Origin: Lanius collurio
Lineage: Eukaryota; Chordata; Aves; Passeriformes; Laniidae
DNA length: 64,000 nucleotides
Reading direction: 5' to 3'
Assembly: GCA_020086605.1 (NCBI GenBank)
Contig: JACBWW010000046.1
Coordinates: 6,307,354-6,371,353, forward strand
The position numbers and the translations under genes were made by a program. Each line of letters opens with the position of its first letter. The stretch's first letter is position 1. This document shows positions 61,201 through 64,000 of the stretch, piece after piece. The notes under the pieces were generated by a model. That model did no database searches. It was given only the letters and a program-made list of their open reading frames with translations, and had not been told where the DNA came from.

Positions 61201-64000
61201 ATGGGCTTTGTCCTTGCATGATTGGCCTGTTCCATGCAGAAGTTTCACCCTGGAGGGTTGAAATTTGGTCAAAGTACTTGGCTGAGATGGGATTGCCTAC
61301 CTTGCAATGGTAGGCAGAGCTACTTGTTAACAGCACCAGTAGACACGGTGCCCATGATACTAGATGAGTTTGTAGCACACAAATTTAGCATTGACATAAT
61401 TTTAATTTTCCATAACAGGAAAAAAAATCAGTGAGTTGTCTTTATGAGGGTACTAAGATGATAGTGCATATGTATTGTACCAGTCTGGAGAATGGTGCAT
61501 CACTATGTTCTTTAAAATTACGATAAATTGAATGGACTGTTCACAAGTTCAAGGGCAATTTTTCCACCTTCAACACAAAAAATCCTTGTGCCAGTTAACT
61601 TATTATTTCAATACAATATATGGCTTAAAGCAGATGATCTTCTGTCGGATAGTCCTGTGCTTCTAAGATTGCAAGATAAGTGAGATGGGGCTAGTGTTTT
61701 GTTTCCAACCTCTTTATTACAAATATACTCTTTATGCTTCCATCTTTACAGTAAACCACTGTATATCTCTACATAAACACACACAGAGCCACACATATAT
61801 GTATTTATACGTAATTATATCCAATTCAGTAGTTTAATATCACAGAATATTGTTCTCAAATTATTGTTCTCATCTATTCTTCCCCCTGTTTGCAAATATA
61901 TTTTTGTAATTTTAAATAAATCTTGCTTGCTTTAATTTCCCCCCATAGCAGGAAACCAGAATTTCAGCAAAGCTTGCGTTCTTGTAATACCAAAATTAGT
62001 TTGGTCACAACAATGGAAAGGGTGAAGGATGTGAGAGGCCCTGCCAGCGGGCAAACAAAACACCAGCCCCAACAGCACGGTGTCTTTACATAGCCAGTCC
62101 AACCTTTTTTTTCCTTATTTTTCTTTTTTTAGTAAAATTCATACGGTATTTATAGAATTAAAAACATTTCTATATAAGGGAACAGCAACAAGTTCTGGTG
62201 GAATTTCTACACTAGCAAAGCACCCCTTCCAAAGAGGCTGATAGCCCTGGGCAGCTCTCTGGGCAGGATACTTGTGAGGGCAGGTTGCTCTGCCAGCACC
62301 AAGAAAAAGGTGGAGAGAAAGACAGACAAGATGGGTTAAAAAAGAGAAAGATAAAAAAATAGGTAATTTTTTAAATATACCATCAGAAAAAAAAAGGAAG
62401 GAAAGAGCAAAAGAGAAGGCAAAAAAAAAGTTCAAAAATAAGTAGCATCTCTTCTTGGTAATTCTCACACGGAATTACTGTACTAAAGGAAGGGTCCTCC
62501 TTACCTTTCATACCACATCTTCAATATTTTTTGGTGCCTGGTTTCTGTTGCTCTCAAGAAGATGATTTCTTCAGCTCAGCCTCCAGCTGAGCTGGTCCAT
62601 ATCTGCAGTAAGGCAGTGATGATCTGATGGAGACAACTGGGAGGGGAAAAAGAGGAGAATGAAGTGCTAGGTAGCACTAGCTGTGAGAAGGAGAGTGCTT
62701 TTTCCCAGCCTTGCCAGGCTTTCAGCACCAAAACAGAGCCACATAAACATGTATGCACACACACATGTGCACAGACATGTGAATGCAGATGCACACACAT
62801 CTTCAGTCCCCGTCCCCAGAGCTTCAGCCATCCTTCCTGAGAGGCCAGGGCCATCAGCTAGCTTAGTGCTGCTCTGCCACTTGCCTCTCAACCTTGTTCC
62901 CCTCCCCAACAGCCTGCCTATTGAGCTCTGACAGTGCAGTTGACTCCCAGGAAGAAGTATTCACACACGATGGCAGCTTAAGAGAAAAACTGAAAAGGAA
63001 TCAAAGCCATCTCTGTTAAAATAAACATCTGCTCTGCACTCAGTATCATGGCAACGGGGCTCACAAAATGCACAGGCAGCCTTCCAAAGGCTCCTGGCAC
63101 ATCACAGCTATCAGTACCTGCTGAAAACAGGCTGATGGAGTGGTCACAGCACAGTGGGGAGCACAGACGGGGACACTCAGAAGAGAAAAACTTCAGTCAA
63201 AGCTAGAAATAACTTCATGGTTCCCTTGGAGGAATCACAGCTCAGAAAGCCACTGTCCCTGCAGCGATGCTGGCAGCTAGGAAGAAACAGTGGCCCTACA
63301 TTTCCTTGCATGTGGCTGAGACATGTGCTCATCACCCTAGTCCATAGTTTCTTCCCAGTCACCCCAACACAGGCGGAGGAAGAAAGCAGTGGGATATGGC
63401 TGTGGAAAAACATTTGTCCCTGGAAACCATTCAAGGACATGTGTGTTTGATGGTTCTCAGTTTACATCCAGTTCCATGGGGAGTGGTCAGAATAGGCAGA
63501 GATCCATTGCCTTTGCCTCTAGCTACAAGTTCTGCCTGGACAAAATGGGACATTAGATGCAAACCTCTCTGTTTAGCTTCTCATTCCCATATCCCTGCAG
63601 AGGCAGCACTGTGACACAACATTGAGCCGAGTCCAAACGAGGCACTGACAGTCACAGCCAGTGCATCCAAGTTCTGCATTTGTCATGCATATCCTCTGCT
63701 TTTAGTGATGGTGTCTTAGCAGGGGAAAGACCACAGCTTGGGTCATGGAGACTCACCCAAACTCCGAGTTGGAACTTAGTAATGATAGCAAGAGGTCTTT
63801 TAAATGAGTGAATTGGGTGTGGTTGAACCAGGAATCAATGGGAAGAGGCAATCTGATAATACCACTGTTACTCAGCTTCTTAGAGCAGAAATGCACATGA
63901 AATGCAGGAATCTGATAACTTCCTGGGAGAGGGAACAGAGATATCTTTGTCTCCAGTCCAATTTACTCAAATTCCCCTCGGAGCACTAAGTGACAAACAT
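58240..64000. other. Right flank, no gene recognised
   Basis: 5.8 kb without a convincing exon. Short open frames exist on both strands but none shows a known domain. Weak points are a CA/TG-rich patch at 62750-62800 and a minus-strand AATAAA at 61713-61718. Confidence 0.5.
61713..61718 (-). promoter_or_regulatory. Possible polyadenylation signal of an unseen minus-strand transcript
   Basis: AATAAA in TTTGTAATAAAGAGGTTGG, followed by a GT-containing stretch (AAACACTAGCC after GGTTGGAAAC). It sits below AT-rich, ORF-poor DNA (61740-62500) that could be a 3' UTR whose gene lies beyond the window. This is weak. Confidence 0.25.

Overview
The window is vertebrate genomic DNA, almost certainly from a bird and probably a songbird. 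It has GT-AG introns, a CpG-island promoter, a 3'-end fragment of a CR1 LINE, and several endogenous-retrovirus LTRs. One LTR family, starting TGTCTTGGTTTGAAAAGACA and found twice, is of a type I associate with passerine genomes. There are no prokaryotic features, no rRNA or tRNA gene and no CRISPR array.

Two host genes are complete, and they converge tail to tail. FRMD7 (+ strand, 12 coding exons, 6371-18085, 694 codons) encodes a FERM-FA protein of the type mutated in human X-linked infantile nystagmus. STK26, also called MST4 (- strand, 11 coding exons, 23900-53504, 416 codons), encodes a GCK-III Ste20-family kinase. I mapped every exon boundary by hand: all introns are GT-AG and phases are consistent across each gene. 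About 2.7 kb separates the two proposed polyadenylation sites. The pair matches human Xq26.2, which corresponds to chicken chromosome 4 and zebra finch chromosome 4A.

Layout: 1-6370 is upstream flank with a solo LTR at 2148-3061. FRMD7 follows, with a candidate antisense LTR in intron 1 (9673-10915). Next are the FRMD7 3' UTR, a short intergenic gap and the AT-rich STK26 3' UTR. STK26 runs leftwards with a 15.8-kb intron 1 holding a second solo LTR of the 2148 family (40042-40980, opposite orientation). Its CpG-island promoter lies at about 53.1-54.0 kb, followed by the CR1 fragment at 54071-54590.

The most unusual element is at 55740-58233, just upstream of STK26. It is a 2.5-kb provirus-like unit with two ~298-bp LTRs starting TG and ending CA, bounded by a perfect 6-bp target-site duplication, CTACCT. 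Instead of gag-pol-env, the interior holds a short Gag-matrix-like remnant that runs in frame into a GC-rich segment. Beyond this comes a Y-box cold-shock-domain coding sequence with an atypical Pro/Tyr/Phe-rich tail. I read it as a defective endogenous retrovirus that captured a host Y-box cDNA, with the architecture of an acute transducing retrovirus. It is now broken by at least one frameshift and several stops. Right of 58.3 kb I see no convincing gene.
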